A DNA stretch of 64,000 nt, taken from Leisingera aquaemixtae. Its GTDB lineage: Bacteria; Pseudomonadota; Alphaproteobacteria; Rhodobacterales; Rhodobacteraceae. A program made the position numbers and the translations under genes. Shown in pieces: positions 46,368 to 55,508 of the stretch (position 1 is the first letter of the stretch; the number at the start of each line of letters is the position of its first letter). The stretch spans positions 1-64,000 of the forward strand of contig NZ_CYSR01000022.1 in assembly GCF_001458395.1 (NCBI RefSeq), in the 5' to 3' direction. The notes under the pieces were generated by a model that saw nothing but the letters and a program-made list of their open reading frames with translations, searched no databases and had not been told where the DNA came from.

Positions 46368-47546
46368 ATGAAACAGGCGGTCATCGTCTCCACCGCGCGC
46401 ACCGGTCTGGCCAAATCCTACCGCGGCGCCTTCAATGAAACCCATGGGGCAACCATGGCAGGCCATGCCATCAGCCACGCGGTGCAGCGGGCCGGCATTG
46501 CGCCGGATCTGATCGAGGACGCGCTGGTTGGCTGCGGCTACCCTGAGGGCTGGACCGGGTCCAACATCGCCCGTCAGTCAGTGATCCGCGCGGGCCTTCC
46601 GGTGTCGGTTTCAGCAGCCACAGTGAACCGCTTCTGCTCCTCCGGCCTGCAGGCGGTTGCAATGGCGGCGCATTCGATTGTGGTGGAGGGCGCGCCGGCC
46701 GCGATCGGCGCTGGGGTGGAAAGCATCAGTCAGATGCCGCCCGCACGGCCGCCGCAGGCGCAGGAAGCCTGGATCCTGGAGAATAAGCCGGAGCTGTATC
46801 TGCCAATGATCCAGACCGCCGACATCGTCGCCAAACGCTATGGCATCAGCCGCGCCGCACAAGATGAGCTGGCGCTGGCCAGCCAGCAGCGCACAGCAGC
46901 GGCGCAGGCGGCAGGCAAGTTCGACGGTGAGATCGTGCCGATCACTGTGACACAGGCCTTCAAGGACAAGGAAAGTGGCGAGATCACCCGCAAGGAGGTG
47001 ACCTTTGCCATGGACGACTGCAACCGTCCCGGCACCACGCTGGAGGGGCTGGCTGGTCTGGCCCCGGTGCAGGGCGAGGGGCATTTCGTCACCGCCGGCA
47101 ATGCCTCGCAACTCAGCGACGGCGCGGCGGCGCTAGTGCTGGTGGACAGTGCCGTGGCCGAGCGCGAAGGGGCCGAACCGCTCGGCGCGTTCAAGGGCTT
47201 CGCGGTTGCGGGCTGCGAGCCGGATGAAATGGGCATCGGCCCTGTTTATGCGGTGCCGCGCCTGCTGAAACGGCATGGGCTGACCGTCAGCGACATTGAT
47301 CTGTGGGAACTGAACGAAGCTTTCGCATCGCAGGCGCTTTACTGCCGGGACCGGCTGGAGATCGACCCGGAGATTTGCAACGTCAACGGCGGCTCGATTT
47401 CCATCGGCCACCCGTTTGGCATGACCGGCGCGCGGATGACCGGGCATCTGCTGCTCGAAGGCCGGCGGCGCGGCGCAAAGCTTGGTGTGGTTACCATGTG
47501 CATCGGCGGCGGCATGGGCGCGGCCGGCCTGTTTGAAATCTTCTGA
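46368..47546 (+). CDS. Thiolase (acetyl-CoA acyltransferase)
   Basis: A 392-residue thiolase. The nucleophilic Cys is in [12 protein letters not shown] near residue 88, the His in [13 protein letters not shown] and the second Cys in [12 protein letters not shown]. It cleaves 3-oxoacyl-CoA into acetyl-CoA and the shortened acyl-CoA. It lies 11 bp after the FadB-like gene. In some quinolone-type thiolases the His motif differs; here it is normal. Probably equivalent to PimB. Confidence 0.95.
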   Translation: MKQAVIVSTARTGLAKSYRGAFNETHGATMAGHAISHAVQRAGIAPDLIEDALVGCGYPEGWTGSNIARQSVIRAGLPVSVSAATVNRFCSSGLQAVAMAAHSIVVEGAPAAIGAGVESISQMPPARPPQAQEAWILENKPELYLPMIQTADIVAKRYGISRAAQDELALASQQRTAAAQAAGKFDGEIVPITVTQAFKDKESGEITRKEVTFAMDDCNRPGTTLEGLAGLAPVQGEGHFVTAGNASQLSDGAAALVLVDSAVAEREGAEPLGAFKGFAVAGCEPDEMGIGPVYAVPRLLKRHGLTVSDIDLWELNEAFASQALYCRDRLEIDPEICNVNGGSISIGHPFGMTGARMTGHLLLEGRRRGAKLGVVTMCIGGGMGAAGLFEIF

Positions 47547-47559
47547 GGGGCAGCTCGCA

Positions 47560-48756
47560 ATGGATCTGAATTACACCAAGGAAGAACAAGCGTTCCGGGC
47601 CGAGGTGCGCCAGTGGCTGGAGGATACCCTGCCGAATGAGCTGCGCGAGAAGGTGCGGCTGGGCAAGCGGCTTGCCAAGGCTGACATCGAGCGGTGGCAC
47701 AGCCTGCTGCATACGCGCGGCTGGCTGGCCCCGAACTGGCCGCGGGCCTATGGCGGCTGCGAGTGGAATGCGGTGCAGCGCCATATCTTTGAGGAGGAAG
47801 CTTGCCTGGCCCATGCCCCGCGCAGCCTGCCGTTTGGCCTGTCGATGCTGGCGCCGGTGCTGCTGGCGTTTGGATCGGAAGACCAGCGCCAGCGCTTCCT
47901 GCCGCGTATCCTGAACGGGCAGGACTGGTGGTGCCAGGGCTATTCCGAACCGGGCGCCGGGTCCGATCTGGCGGCAGTGAAGACCCGCGCGGTGCGTGAC
48001 GGCGATCACTATGTGGTCAATGGCCAGAAAACCTGGACCACGCTGGGCCAGCACGCGAACTGGATTTTCTGCCTGGTGCGGACCGATCCGGACGCCAAGA
48101 AGCAGGAGGGCATCTCTTTCCTTCTGATCGACATGGAGACGCCCGGCGTCACCGTGCGCCCCATCGTGCTGATCGACGGCGAGCCGGAAGTGAACGAAGT
48201 GTTCTTTGACAACGTCCGGGTGCCGGCGGAGAACCTGGTGGGCGAGGAGAACAAGGGCTGGACCTATGCCAAGTATCTGCTGACCCATGAGCGCACCAAT
48301 ATTGCCGGGGTGGGGTTCTCCAACGCTTTGCTGACGACGCTGAAACACGTGGCCGCGCGGGTAAATTCCGGCGGGCGGCCATTGGCGCAGAACCCGCATT
48401 TCGCGGCCAGGATGGCACAGGCGGAGATCGACTTGATGGCAATGGCGACCACCAACCTGCGGGTGGTATCGGCTGCGGCCAAGGGGCAGGCGCCCGGTGC
48501 CGAAAGCTCGATGCTCAAGGTCAAGGGCACGGTGATCCGGCAAGAGCTGACATCGCTGCTGCGCCGCGCGATGGGGCCCGACGCGCTGCCGTTCCAGCCT
48601 GATTTCCTGGACGGCGGCAGCAATGCTGCGGCGCTGGGTCCGGATCATGCCGCCGCGGCGGCCCCCGCGTATTTCAACATGCGCAAGCTGTCGATCTTTG
48701 GCGGCTCGAACGAGGTGCAGCGCACCATCATCACCAAGGCCATTCTGGGGCTGTAA
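47560..48756 (+). CDS. Acyl-CoA dehydrogenase (first, PimC-like)
   Basis: A 398-residue FAD-dependent acyl-CoA dehydrogenase. WWCQGYSEPGAGSDLAAVKT is the substrate/FAD loop, and FGGSNEVQRTIITKAILGL the C-terminal signature. The start at 47560 is 13 bp after the thiolase stop. It is followed by a second, distinct acyl-CoA dehydrogenase; such neighbouring pairs (as in PimC/PimD and steroid-degrading FadE pairs) often form heterotetramers with one functional active site per dimer. Here the usual base glutamate near the end is not obvious, so catalytic share is open. Confidence 0.93.
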   Translation: MDLNYTKEEQAFRAEVRQWLEDTLPNELREKVRLGKRLAKADIERWHSLLHTRGWLAPNWPRAYGGCEWNAVQRHIFEEEACLAHAPRSLPFGLSMLAPVLLAFGSEDQRQRFLPRILNGQDWWCQGYSEPGAGSDLAAVKTRAVRDGDHYVVNGQKTWTTLGQHANWIFCLVRTDPDAKKQEGISFLLIDMETPGVTVRPIVLIDGEPEVNEVFFDNVRVPAENLVGEENKGWTYAKYLLTHERTNIAGVGFSNALLTTLKHVAARVNSGGRPLAQNPHFAARMAQAEIDLMAMATTNLRVVSAAAKGQAPGAESSMLKVKGTVIRQELTSLLRRAMGPDALPFQPDFLDGGSNAAALGPDHAAAAAPAYFNMRKLSIFGGSNEVQRTIITKAILGL

Positions 48757-48770
48757 CGGGAGCAGGCGAC

Positions 48771-49901
48771 ATGGAATTCAATCTGACCGAAGAACGGATG
48801 ATGCTCCGCGATACGCTGCAGCGGTTTCTGGCGGACAAATACTCGCATGAGAACCGCCGCGCGATGATTGCAGCGGGTGAGCCCTATGACGCCGGGATCT
48901 ATGCGGGATTGGCCGAATTGGGTGTGCTGGGCGCCATGTTCAGCGAGGGTCAGGGCGGTTTCGGCGGCCAGGGCTTTGACCTGATGGTGGTGTTCGAAGA
49001 GCTGGGCCGTGCCGGTGTGATCGAGCCTGTGCTGCCTGCCGTGCTGGCGGGCGGGCTGATCGCGGCCCTTGGCAGTGAGCAGCAGCGCGGGCTGGTGGAG
49101 GAAATCATCGCCGGCACCCATGTGGCCGCGCTGGCACAGGGGGAGGCAGGATCGCGTTATGACCTGAACCATGTGGAGACCACGGCGGCTGCCGAAGGCG
49201 ATGCCATCGTTCTGAATGGCATCAAGACCCATGTGCTGTACGGCGCCGAGGCGCAGACCCTGGTGGTTTCGGCGCGGGAAGCCGGCGCTGCAACGGATGC
49301 GGCAGGCATCTCGCTGTTTCTGGTGCCGGTGAATGCGCCTGGCGTGACGGTCAGCGGTCACCGGAACATGGACGGCATCCCGTCTGCAACGGTTGCTTTG
49401 GACGGGGTGCGGCTGGCTGCCTCATCGCGGCTGGGCGCTGCCGGAGAGGGGTTGGAGGCACTGGAAGCCGCTGTTGCCCGCGGCCTCACGGCCATCTGCT
49501 CCGAAGCGCTGGGCGCGATGGAGGCGGCCAAGGAACTGACCATCGGCTACTTGAAGGAACGCAAGCAGTTTGGAGTGCCGATTGGCAAGTTTCAGGCGCT
49601 GCAGCACCGGATGGCGGACATGCTGATCGAAGTGGAACAAGCGCGATCAGCGGTGATTAACCTGGCGGGCAACCTGGATCAGCCGCGTGGCCGGCGTGAA
49701 ATCCACGCCTGCGCCGCAAAGAACCTGATTGGCCGGGCCGGGGCGCTGGTGGCCGAAGAATGCATCCAGATGCATGGGGGTATCGGCATGACGGATGAAT
49801 ACGCTTTGTCCCACTTTGCCCGCCGCCTGACGATGATCGACCATCTGTTCGGCGATACGGACTATCATTTAGAGCGCTTCATCGCGCTCAAGGCGGGGTG
49901 A
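48771..49901 (+). CDS. Acyl-CoA dehydrogenase (second, PimD-like)
   Basis: A 376-residue acyl-CoA dehydrogenase, divergent from the preceding one. The middle region is shortened (LAQGEAGSRYDLNHVETTAA where the first enzyme has the SEPGAGSDL loop), while the C-terminal EECIQMHGGIGMTDEYALSH loop, typical of FAD-contacting and catalytic regions, is intact. This fits the small-subunit type of heteromeric dehydrogenases. It lies 14 bp after its partner and 3 bp before the thioesterase gene. Confidence 0.92.
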   Translation: MEFNLTEERMMLRDTLQRFLADKYSHENRRAMIAAGEPYDAGIYAGLAELGVLGAMFSEGQGGFGGQGFDLMVVFEELGRAGVIEPVLPAVLAGGLIAALGSEQQRGLVEEIIAGTHVAALAQGEAGSRYDLNHVETTAAAEGDAIVLNGIKTHVLYGAEAQTLVVSAREAGAATDAAGISLFLVPVNAPGVTVSGHRNMDGIPSATVALDGVRLAASSRLGAAGEGLEALEAAVARGLTAICSEALGAMEAAKELTIGYLKERKQFGVPIGKFQALQHRMADMLIEVEQARSAVINLAGNLDQPRGRREIHACAAKNLIGRAGALVAEECIQMHGGIGMTDEYALSHFARRLTMIDHLFGDTDYHLERFIALKAG

Positions 49902-49904
49902 TAC

Positions 49905-50330
49905 ATGCCGGCGATGCCTCTCGACAGACCCTTGATCCCTCTGTTTCAGGCAATGGGCTATAACGTCGAAATCAATGCAGAGGCAGTTGAGGCGCACTGC
50001 GTGATGGAGATTTCCCAGCTGCATTTGAACCGTCAAGGCAGCTTGCATGGCGGGGTCGCAGCAACGCTTCTGGATACCGCCAGCGGGATCACCGCCAGCC
50101 TGTCCTGTGATCCGCAAGGGCTGACGCCCTTTGTAACCCTTTCGCTGAACGTCAACTACATGGCGCTGGCCCGGCAGGGGGCGGTGCGCGCATCCGGCCG
50201 GATTACCGGCGGCGGCAGGACAACCAAGTTTGTCGCCTGCGATCTGCGGGACGCAGAGGGCCGGCTGATCGCGGCGTCCACCGGGGTCTTCAAGCGGATG
50301 CGGAATACAGGAACGGAGGCAGCGGCATGA
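49905..50330 (+). CDS. PaaI-family hotdog thioesterase
   Basis: A 141-residue hotdog-fold protein. NRQGSLHGGVAATLLDTASG carries the conserved HGG and the downstream Asp of PaaI-like thioesterases. It probably releases CoA from dead-end acyl-CoA esters in the pathway of the surrounding genes. It overlaps the enoyl-CoA hydratase gene by 4 bp. Confidence 0.9.
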   Translation: MPAMPLDRPLIPLFQAMGYNVEINAEAVEAHCVMEISQLHLNRQGSLHGGVAATLLDTASGITASLSCDPQGLTPFVTLSLNVNYMALARQGAVRASGRITGGGRTTKFVACDLRDAEGRLIAASTGVFKRMRNTGTEAAA

Positions 50331-51106
50331 GCGCGCTTTACCGGCATGAGGTCCGCGGCGGGACCCTGATTATCTGGAACTGCAACAGGGCGATGCGAAA
50401 TGCGCTGTCGTATGAATACTACCAGGGTCTGCAGGACGGTCTTTCGAGGGCGGCTTCTGATCCAGCAATTGCGGCAGTGATCCTGGCCGGGGAAGGCGGA
50501 TTTTTCTGTTCCGGCGGCAATCTGAACATGCTGAAGGAACGCCGTGAGATGCCCTATGAGGAACGCCAGGTGCAGATCGGCAAGCTGAATGCCCTTATCC
50601 GAGCCGTCCGCACCTGCCCCAAACCTGTCATCGCGGCGGTGGAGGGCGGCGCGGCAGGGGCCGGTCTGTCGCTGGCAATGGCGGCGGATATGATCGTGGC
50701 GGAAGAAAGGGCGCAGTTCACCCTGGCCTATGTCAAAGCGGGCCTGGTGCCGGATGGCGGCGCTACCTATGCACTGACGCAGGCGCTGCCGCGGGCGACC
50801 GTGGCGCGGATGGCGATGCTGGCCGAGCCGCTGAGCGCCGAGCGCATGCACCAGCTGGGTGCAATAACCGAACTGGCCGCCGCAGGCACCGCAGTAGCAC
50901 AAGCCGAGGCGCTGGCGGCCGCCGTCGCCAAAGGGCCTGAGACGGCGATCGCCGATATCAAGGGTCTGATCAATCAGGCGGAAACCGCCAGCTTCGAAGA
51001 GCAGCTCGCGCATGAACGCGATGCCATGGCCAAAGCCCTCGGCGGAAACGAGGCCCAGGCGGGCATCGGTGCCTTTCTCACAAAAACATCCCCAGTATTC
51101 CGGTAA
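50327..51106 (+). CDS. Enoyl-CoA hydratase/isomerase family protein
   Basis: A 259-residue crotonase-fold protein. The oxyanion hole residues are in EGGFFCSGGNLNMLKERR and GGAAGAGLSLAMAADMIVAE. The first catalytic acid position falls in VKAGLVPDGGATYAL, where Asp-Gly-Gly is kept but the preceding Glu of EXXXG hydratases is replaced by Lys-Ala, so it may act as an isomerase or other crotonase rather than a plain hydratase. It would supplement the fused hydratase of the operon for an unusual double-bond position. Confidence 0.92.
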   Translation: MSALYRHEVRGGTLIIWNCNRAMRNALSYEYYQGLQDGLSRAASDPAIAAVILAGEGGFFCSGGNLNMLKERREMPYEERQVQIGKLNALIRAVRTCPKPVIAAVEGGAAGAGLSLAMAADMIVAEERAQFTLAYVKAGLVPDGGATYALTQALPRATVARMAMLAEPLSAERMHQLGAITELAAAGTAVAQAEALAAAVAKGPETAIADIKGLINQAETASFEEQLAHERDAMAKALGGNEAQAGIGAFLTKTSPVFR

Positions 51107-51116
51107 GGAGACCGAA

Positions 51117-52121
51117 ATGATGCATTCTTCTGCACTGCCGGCGATTTTCGACACGCCCGTGACCCGGACCTATGGCACCCGCCTGCCGGTTGTGGCGGGC
51201 GGCCTGCAATGGCTTGCCAATGCCGAGTACGTGTCCGCTGCGGCGCGGGCTGGAATCATTTCCTTCATCACCGCCGCCAGTTTCCCCGAAACGAAGGACC
51301 TGCGTGCCGAGATCCGCCGCTGCCGCGAGATGTGCGGCGGCAAGCCCTTTGGGGTCAATGTCTCGATGATCCCCAAGCTGGTTCCTGGGGAGAAAACCGA
51401 AGAAGTGTTCCGCCTGATCGCAGAAGAAGGCATCCGGTTTGTGGAAACCTCGGGCCGCAGCCCGGAGGCATTCATGCCGATCCTAAAGGACGCTGGGATC
51501 ACTGTGCTGCACAAGGTGCCCAGCCTGCGTTATGCGGTGAAGGCCGAGCAAGTGGGGGTCGACATGGTCTCGATCGTCGGGGCCGAATGCGGCGGGCACC
51601 CCGGCATGGACATGATCGGCAGCATGGTCAATGCGGGTCTGGCGGGGGACCGGCTGACCATCCCCTGGCTGATCGGCGGTGGCATTGGTCACGGCAAGCA
51701 GATCCTGGCAGCGCTGGTGATGGGAGCTTCGGGCGTGGTGATGGGAACCCGGTTCCTGGTTGCAAGTGAGCTGACCGCGCATCCGGACTATAAACAAGCG
51801 ATGATTGACGCAAGCGAATTGGACACTCAACTGACGATGCAATCCGTCCGCAACACCGTTCGCAGCCTGCGCAACCAGACCACTGAAACAGTCGCCCGGC
51901 TTGAGCGCGACAACCCCGAAATCAGTATCCAAGAGCTGCTTCAGCACGTGTCCGGCAAGATAGGGCGCAATGCCTATGCAACCGGCGACGTGTCCCAAGG
52001 CCTGCTGTCGGCAGGCCACGCGCTGGGCTTTGTCGATGAGGTGGAACCGTTTGCCGAAATCGTCGGCAGGCTGGAAGCCGAGGCGCTGACGGCATTTGCG
52101 CGGCTGGGTGTGGCAGCGTGA
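51117..52121 (+). CDS. Nitronate monooxygenase family flavoprotein
   Basis: A 334-residue FMN-binding TIM-barrel protein of the 2-nitropropane dioxygenase/nitronate monooxygenase family. GAECGGHPGMDMIGSM and IGGGIGHGKQILAALVMGAS are the FMN-binding segments. The start 51117 has AAGGAG seven bases upstream. The class also includes enoyl reductases (FabK-like) and enzymes with no nitronate activity, and a place inside a beta-oxidation operon suggests a reductase or an accessory flavoprotein for unsaturated CoA esters; this is inference. It ends at the CoA-ligase gene leader. Confidence 0.88.
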   Translation: MMHSSALPAIFDTPVTRTYGTRLPVVAGGLQWLANAEYVSAAARAGIISFITAASFPETKDLRAEIRRCREMCGGKPFGVNVSMIPKLVPGEKTEEVFRLIAEEGIRFVETSGRSPEAFMPILKDAGITVLHKVPSLRYAVKAEQVGVDMVSIVGAECGGHPGMDMIGSMVNAGLAGDRLTIPWLIGGGIGHGKQILAALVMGASGVVMGTRFLVASELTAHPDYKQAMIDASELDTQLTMQSVRNTVRSLRNQTTETVARLERDNPEISIQELLQHVSGKIGRNAYATGDVSQGLLSAGHALGFVDEVEPFAEIVGRLEAEALTAFARLGVAA

Positions 52122-52144
52122 TGGCAAATGGGAGGAGAAGTGAC

Positions 52145-53665
52145 ATGCACAACCGTGTACATGGGCTGCTGGAAGCAGCAGCTGAGACCCGCCCGGATGC
52201 CCTGGCGCTTGCGGATCAGGATGGCCGCCGCCTGAGCTGGCTGCAAATGCTCGAAGCGGCTTTGGCCGCGGCGGCGCAGCTGAAGGCAGCGGGTGTTCGG
52301 GCAGGCGACCGCGTGGTGCTGGTGTTCGAGAACTGTGCCGAGGCGATTGCGTTCTTCTTTGGCGCAAGCATGCTGGACGCGTCGGCTGTAGCCATCAACG
52401 CCCGGCTGACCACGGCGGAACTGGACCGGATCATTGCGCATTCCGATCCCTGCGCCATTTTGTTTTCAGCGGCTTCATCCGAAGCGGCGCGTGCCCACGC
52501 GGGCCACTATGGGGCACAGGATGTTCACGGCGCCTTTGGTGCTGCGGCCCTGATGCCCCGGGCAGGAGCCTCTCCGGAGCCGGTGTCAGAGGACGGGCGC
52601 GAACAGCTTGCCTTGCTGCTTTACACCTCGGGCACCACCGGCACTCCCAAAGCGGCAATGCTGACCCACGCCAACCTTATTGCAGGGGCCGCGGCCTCGG
52701 CAGAGGTGCGGGGCATCAAGAACTCGGATGTGACCTATCTGGCGCTGCCGCTCAGCCATATCTTCGGGCTGGTGACTATGCTTTCAGTCACCTTTGCGCA
52801 GTCAGCGATGCGGATGGAGGCGCAATTCTCGGCAGAGCGTCTTTATAATGCGCTGCAGGAGGATGTCACTCTGCTGCCTGCAGTGCCGCAGATGCATGCG
52901 CATCTGTTCAACTATGCCCGCTCCCACGGCAAGCCGCGCTATGACGGGCACAAACTGCGGTTTGTGTCTTCGGGCGGCGCGCCCTTGGATCCGGCTTGGA
53001 AACGCGAGGCAGAGGCATTTTATGGCCTTCCCCTGCAGAACGGATACGGGCTGACCGAGGGCGCAGCGGGTGTTTGTGCGACCCGTAACGGCATTGGCGA
53101 TCCTGACATCAGCGTCGGTCTGGCGATGGGGGAATGCAGCCTCAAGCTTGATCTGGACGCAGCGGGCGCCACCCCCGAAGAGGGGATCGGCGAAATCCTG
53201 GTGGGCGGCCCGCAGGTTATGAAGGGCTACTTCCACGACCCGGAGCAGACCGCAGCAGCTTTTACAAAGGACGGGTTTTTCCGCACAGGCGATCTGGGCC
53301 GGTTTGACGATGAAGGCAGGCTGCATATTGCCGGGCGCACCAAGGAGCTGATCATCCGGTCCGGTTTCAATGTCTACCCGGTCGAAATTGAAGCGGCCCT
53401 GACCGAGCATCCGGATGTGGTCGTGGCAAGCGTCGTGGGGCGGTCTGTCGAAGGGAACGAGGAGGTTCTGGCCTTTGTCAGCGCCGCCACTGGCAGCAGC
53501 GTGACAGAACAAGAGCTGAAGACTTTTCTGCATGACCGGCTGGCGCCCTACAAGCGGCCTGCGCGGGTTATTGTGGCCAACGCGCTGCCTGCTGCGCCGA
53601 CCGGGAAAATCCTGAAGGCGAAGCTGATCGAAACATTCGCCAGCGAGCTGGACGTGGTCGTGTGA
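52145..53665 (+). CDS. Acyl-CoA synthetase (AMP-forming CoA ligase)
   Basis: A 506-residue adenylate-forming enzyme. The P-loop is LLYTSGTTGTPKAAMLTH, the A5 motif YGLTEGAAGVC, the A8 hinge GRTKELIIRSGFNVYP and the catalytic Lys of A10 is in PTGKILKAKL. It activates the incoming acid as its CoA thioester, the first step of the pathway, and would correspond to PimA. The start 52145 is set by GGGAGGAG seven bases upstream; the GTG at 52118 overlapping the previous stop has no such signal. Last gene of the operon. Confidence 0.94.
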   Translation: MHNRVHGLLEAAAETRPDALALADQDGRRLSWLQMLEAALAAAAQLKAAGVRAGDRVVLVFENCAEAIAFFFGASMLDASAVAINARLTTAELDRIIAHSDPCAILFSAASSEAARAHAGHYGAQDVHGAFGAAALMPRAGASPEPVSEDGREQLALLLYTSGTTGTPKAAMLTHANLIAGAAASAEVRGIKNSDVTYLALPLSHIFGLVTMLSVTFAQSAMRMEAQFSAERLYNALQEDVTLLPAVPQMHAHLFNYARSHGKPRYDGHKLRFVSSGGAPLDPAWKREAEAFYGLPLQNGYGLTEGAAGVCATRNGIGDPDISVGLAMGECSLKLDLDAAGATPEEGIGEILVGGPQVMKGYFHDPEQTAAAFTKDGFFRTGDLGRFDDEGRLHIAGRTKELIIRSGFNVYPVEIEAALTEHPDVVVASVVGRSVEGNEEVLAFVSAATGSSVTEQELKTFLHDRLAPYKRPARVIVANALPAAPTGKILKAKLIETFASELDVVV

Positions 53666-53748
53666 ACCGCTGATTCCGTTGCTTGGCTGCAGAAGGGCAG
53701 AAACGGGCTTGCTGATCCGCTGCGCGGTAAACGCGGACACGCCCTAAA

Positions 53749-53805
53749 ATTCCGTTATGTGGAATAAATTTCTAGACTAGCGACAACAATTCCACATAGT
53801 GAAAT
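53749..53805. promoter_or_regulatory. Paired IclR-type operator sites before the TRAP operon
   Basis: ATTCCGTTATGTGGAAT (53749-53765) and ATTCCACATAGTGAAAT (53789-53805); centres are 40 bp apart. The first is the most symmetrical of the four copies (TTCC-N7-GGAA). The sequence between them is AT-rich (for example ATAAATTTCTAGACT) and may include the promoter. The start of the TRAP binding protein is 35 bp downstream. Confidence 0.7.
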
Positions 53806-53839
53806 ATATAAAGTGACTTTGGAGGAGGAGAGGCCAGTC

Positions 53840-54910
53840 ATGGGAATGGTGAAAAATTTTCTGGGAGGGCTGACCATTGCAGCCAGCCTTGGGGTAACCG
53901 CAGCGTCTGCGGAAACCGTGATCTATTACGGCCACAGCGGTCCAGACCGTGGCACGGTTCCTGCGGCGCTGAAGTGGTATAACAGCAGGATCGGCGAGCT
54001 GTCCGGCGGCGATTTGCGGATGGACGTCCAGTGGGGCGGAGCGCTGTTCAAGGCGAGCGCGGCGCTGCAGGGGATCGGCGACGGGGTTGCAGACGCAGGC
54101 TCCATCATCGCGGCCTATTTCCAGAAGGGGATGGCGGCCTATTCACTGGCTGATTTTCCGATTGGCGGACCAAATGCCTGGGTTGCAATGCGTGCAGCTG
54201 ACCACCTTATGCGCTCAGAGTCCCAGATCACCGAGCACCTTGCACGCCAGAACCTCGTATACATCGGCACGTTCACCGCGTCGGCTGTGAACGTGGCCTG
54301 CACCGGTGCACCAATCCGTTCGGTTTCGGACATCAAGGGAAAGAAGGTCCGCGGCGCTGGAGTTTACGGCAAGGTCTTCGGAGAAATGGGTGCAACCCCC
54401 GTGAACCTCTCGGTTTATGAGGCGTATCAGGGCCTGGATACTGGGCTGATCGATTGCAGCCAGGGGTACGACTACATCATTCCGTCACTCAAATGGGAGG
54501 AGGTGATCGACAGCTACACCGTCCTGAATTGGGGTCAGATCGGCGGCTATGGCATGTTCATGAACAAGCAGGTCTTTGACAGCCTGGAGGCGGGCCAGCA
54601 GCAGGTTCTGATGCAGGCGGGCGAGGAGTTGGCCGACCAGTTCGCCAAGATTGTGACGGGTGCCAATGACAAGGCAATGCAGGCGATGATCTCAGGCGGC
54701 ACCGCCCGCAAGATCGAAGTCATCGAGCTAAGCGAGGCTGACAAGGCACTGCTCAATGCCGCAGCCGAACCCTTCATTGCCGACTGGATGGAAAATGCCC
54801 GCAGCGTCGGTCTGGATGCGGACCGGCTGATGGCAACCTATACCGCTGCGGTGGCTCAATACACTGCGGAATTCGAAGCCAAGGGCTACCCCTGGATGCG
54901 CGGCAACTGA
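53840..54910 (+). CDS. TRAP transporter substrate-binding protein (DctP family)
   Basis: A 356-residue periplasmic binding protein. The signal peptide covers about residues 1-24 (ends AASA). KGKKVRGAGVYGKVFGEMGA and VYEAYQGLDTGLIDCSQGYD are typical TRAP-binding segments; the conserved Arg in VRGAG usually pairs with the carboxylate of the ligand. The start 53840 follows GGAGGAGGAG. Together with the next two genes it forms a complete TRAP system for an organic acid, probably the substrate of the CoA-dependent operon upstream that shares its operators. Confidence 0.93.
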   Translation: MGMVKNFLGGLTIAASLGVTAASAETVIYYGHSGPDRGTVPAALKWYNSRIGELSGGDLRMDVQWGGALFKASAALQGIGDGVADAGSIIAAYFQKGMAAYSLADFPIGGPNAWVAMRAADHLMRSESQITEHLARQNLVYIGTFTASAVNVACTGAPIRSVSDIKGKKVRGAGVYGKVFGEMGATPVNLSVYEAYQGLDTGLIDCSQGYDYIIPSLKWEEVIDSYTVLNWGQIGGYGMFMNKQVFDSLEAGQQQVLMQAGEELADQFAKIVTGANDKAMQAMISGGTARKIEVIELSEADKALLNAAAEPFIADWMENARSVGLDADRLMATYTAAVAQYTAEFEAKGYPWMRGN

Positions 54911-54966
54911 GCCAGGCCAAACAAGAGCCGGGTGGCTGGGGGCTGCCCGGCAACTCCAGGGAGGAT

Positions 54967-55467
54967 GTGACTTTGAGCAGGCTGGAACGAGTATTTGTAG
55001 ATGTATCGGCAGCGGCCATCATCTTGCTGGCGCTGTTGATCTTTGCGGATGTTGTGGCACTCAATGTGTTCAGCAGCGCTGTGCCGGACACAATTGTCAT
55101 CGTTCGCGAACTGATGGTTCTGGCAATTGTGATGCCCTTGGCTGCCGCAACTGCGCAGCGCGCGCATATCGCAGTGGAGTTCCTGACACAAGCGCTGCCG
55201 CCGCGCGTGTCCGGGTGGCTGACAGTGTTCGGCACCTTGTTCGGGCTGATGGCGCTGTCGCCGATCCTGTATTCCGGCGGCAGGGATTTCCTGCACCAAT
55301 GGCAGACCGGCAACGTGTTTTACGGTGACCTGAACCTGCCGCAGTGGCCGGGGCGTCTGGCCTTTGTGCTGGGCATCGCGCTGGCATGGTTGCGGCTTGC
55401 CGTAATGGCCGCAGCCGATGGCCTGGCGCTGCTGCGCGGCGGCGAAATCGCCCCGAACGGAAACTGA
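54967..55467 (+). CDS. TRAP transporter small permease (DctQ)
   Basis: A 166-residue protein with four membrane helices (for example VDVSAAAIILLALLIFADVV and VSGWLTVFGTLFGLMAL). ERVFVDVSAAAIILL opens the family domain. The start is uncertain: GTG 54967 is only two bases behind the Shine-Dalgarno GGAGG, whereas TTG 54973 has the better spacing of about seven. Associates with the large permease below. Confidence 0.9.
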   Translation: MTLSRLERVFVDVSAAAIILLALLIFADVVALNVFSSAVPDTIVIVRELMVLAIVMPLAAATAQRAHIAVEFLTQALPPRVSGWLTVFGTLFGLMALSPILYSGGRDFLHQWQTGNVFYGDLNLPQWPGRLAFVLGIALAWLRLAVMAAADGLALLRGGEIAPNGN

Positions 55468-55508
55468 AATCCATCTGAAAACATAAAGATCTGCCGAGGA
55501 GACTGACT

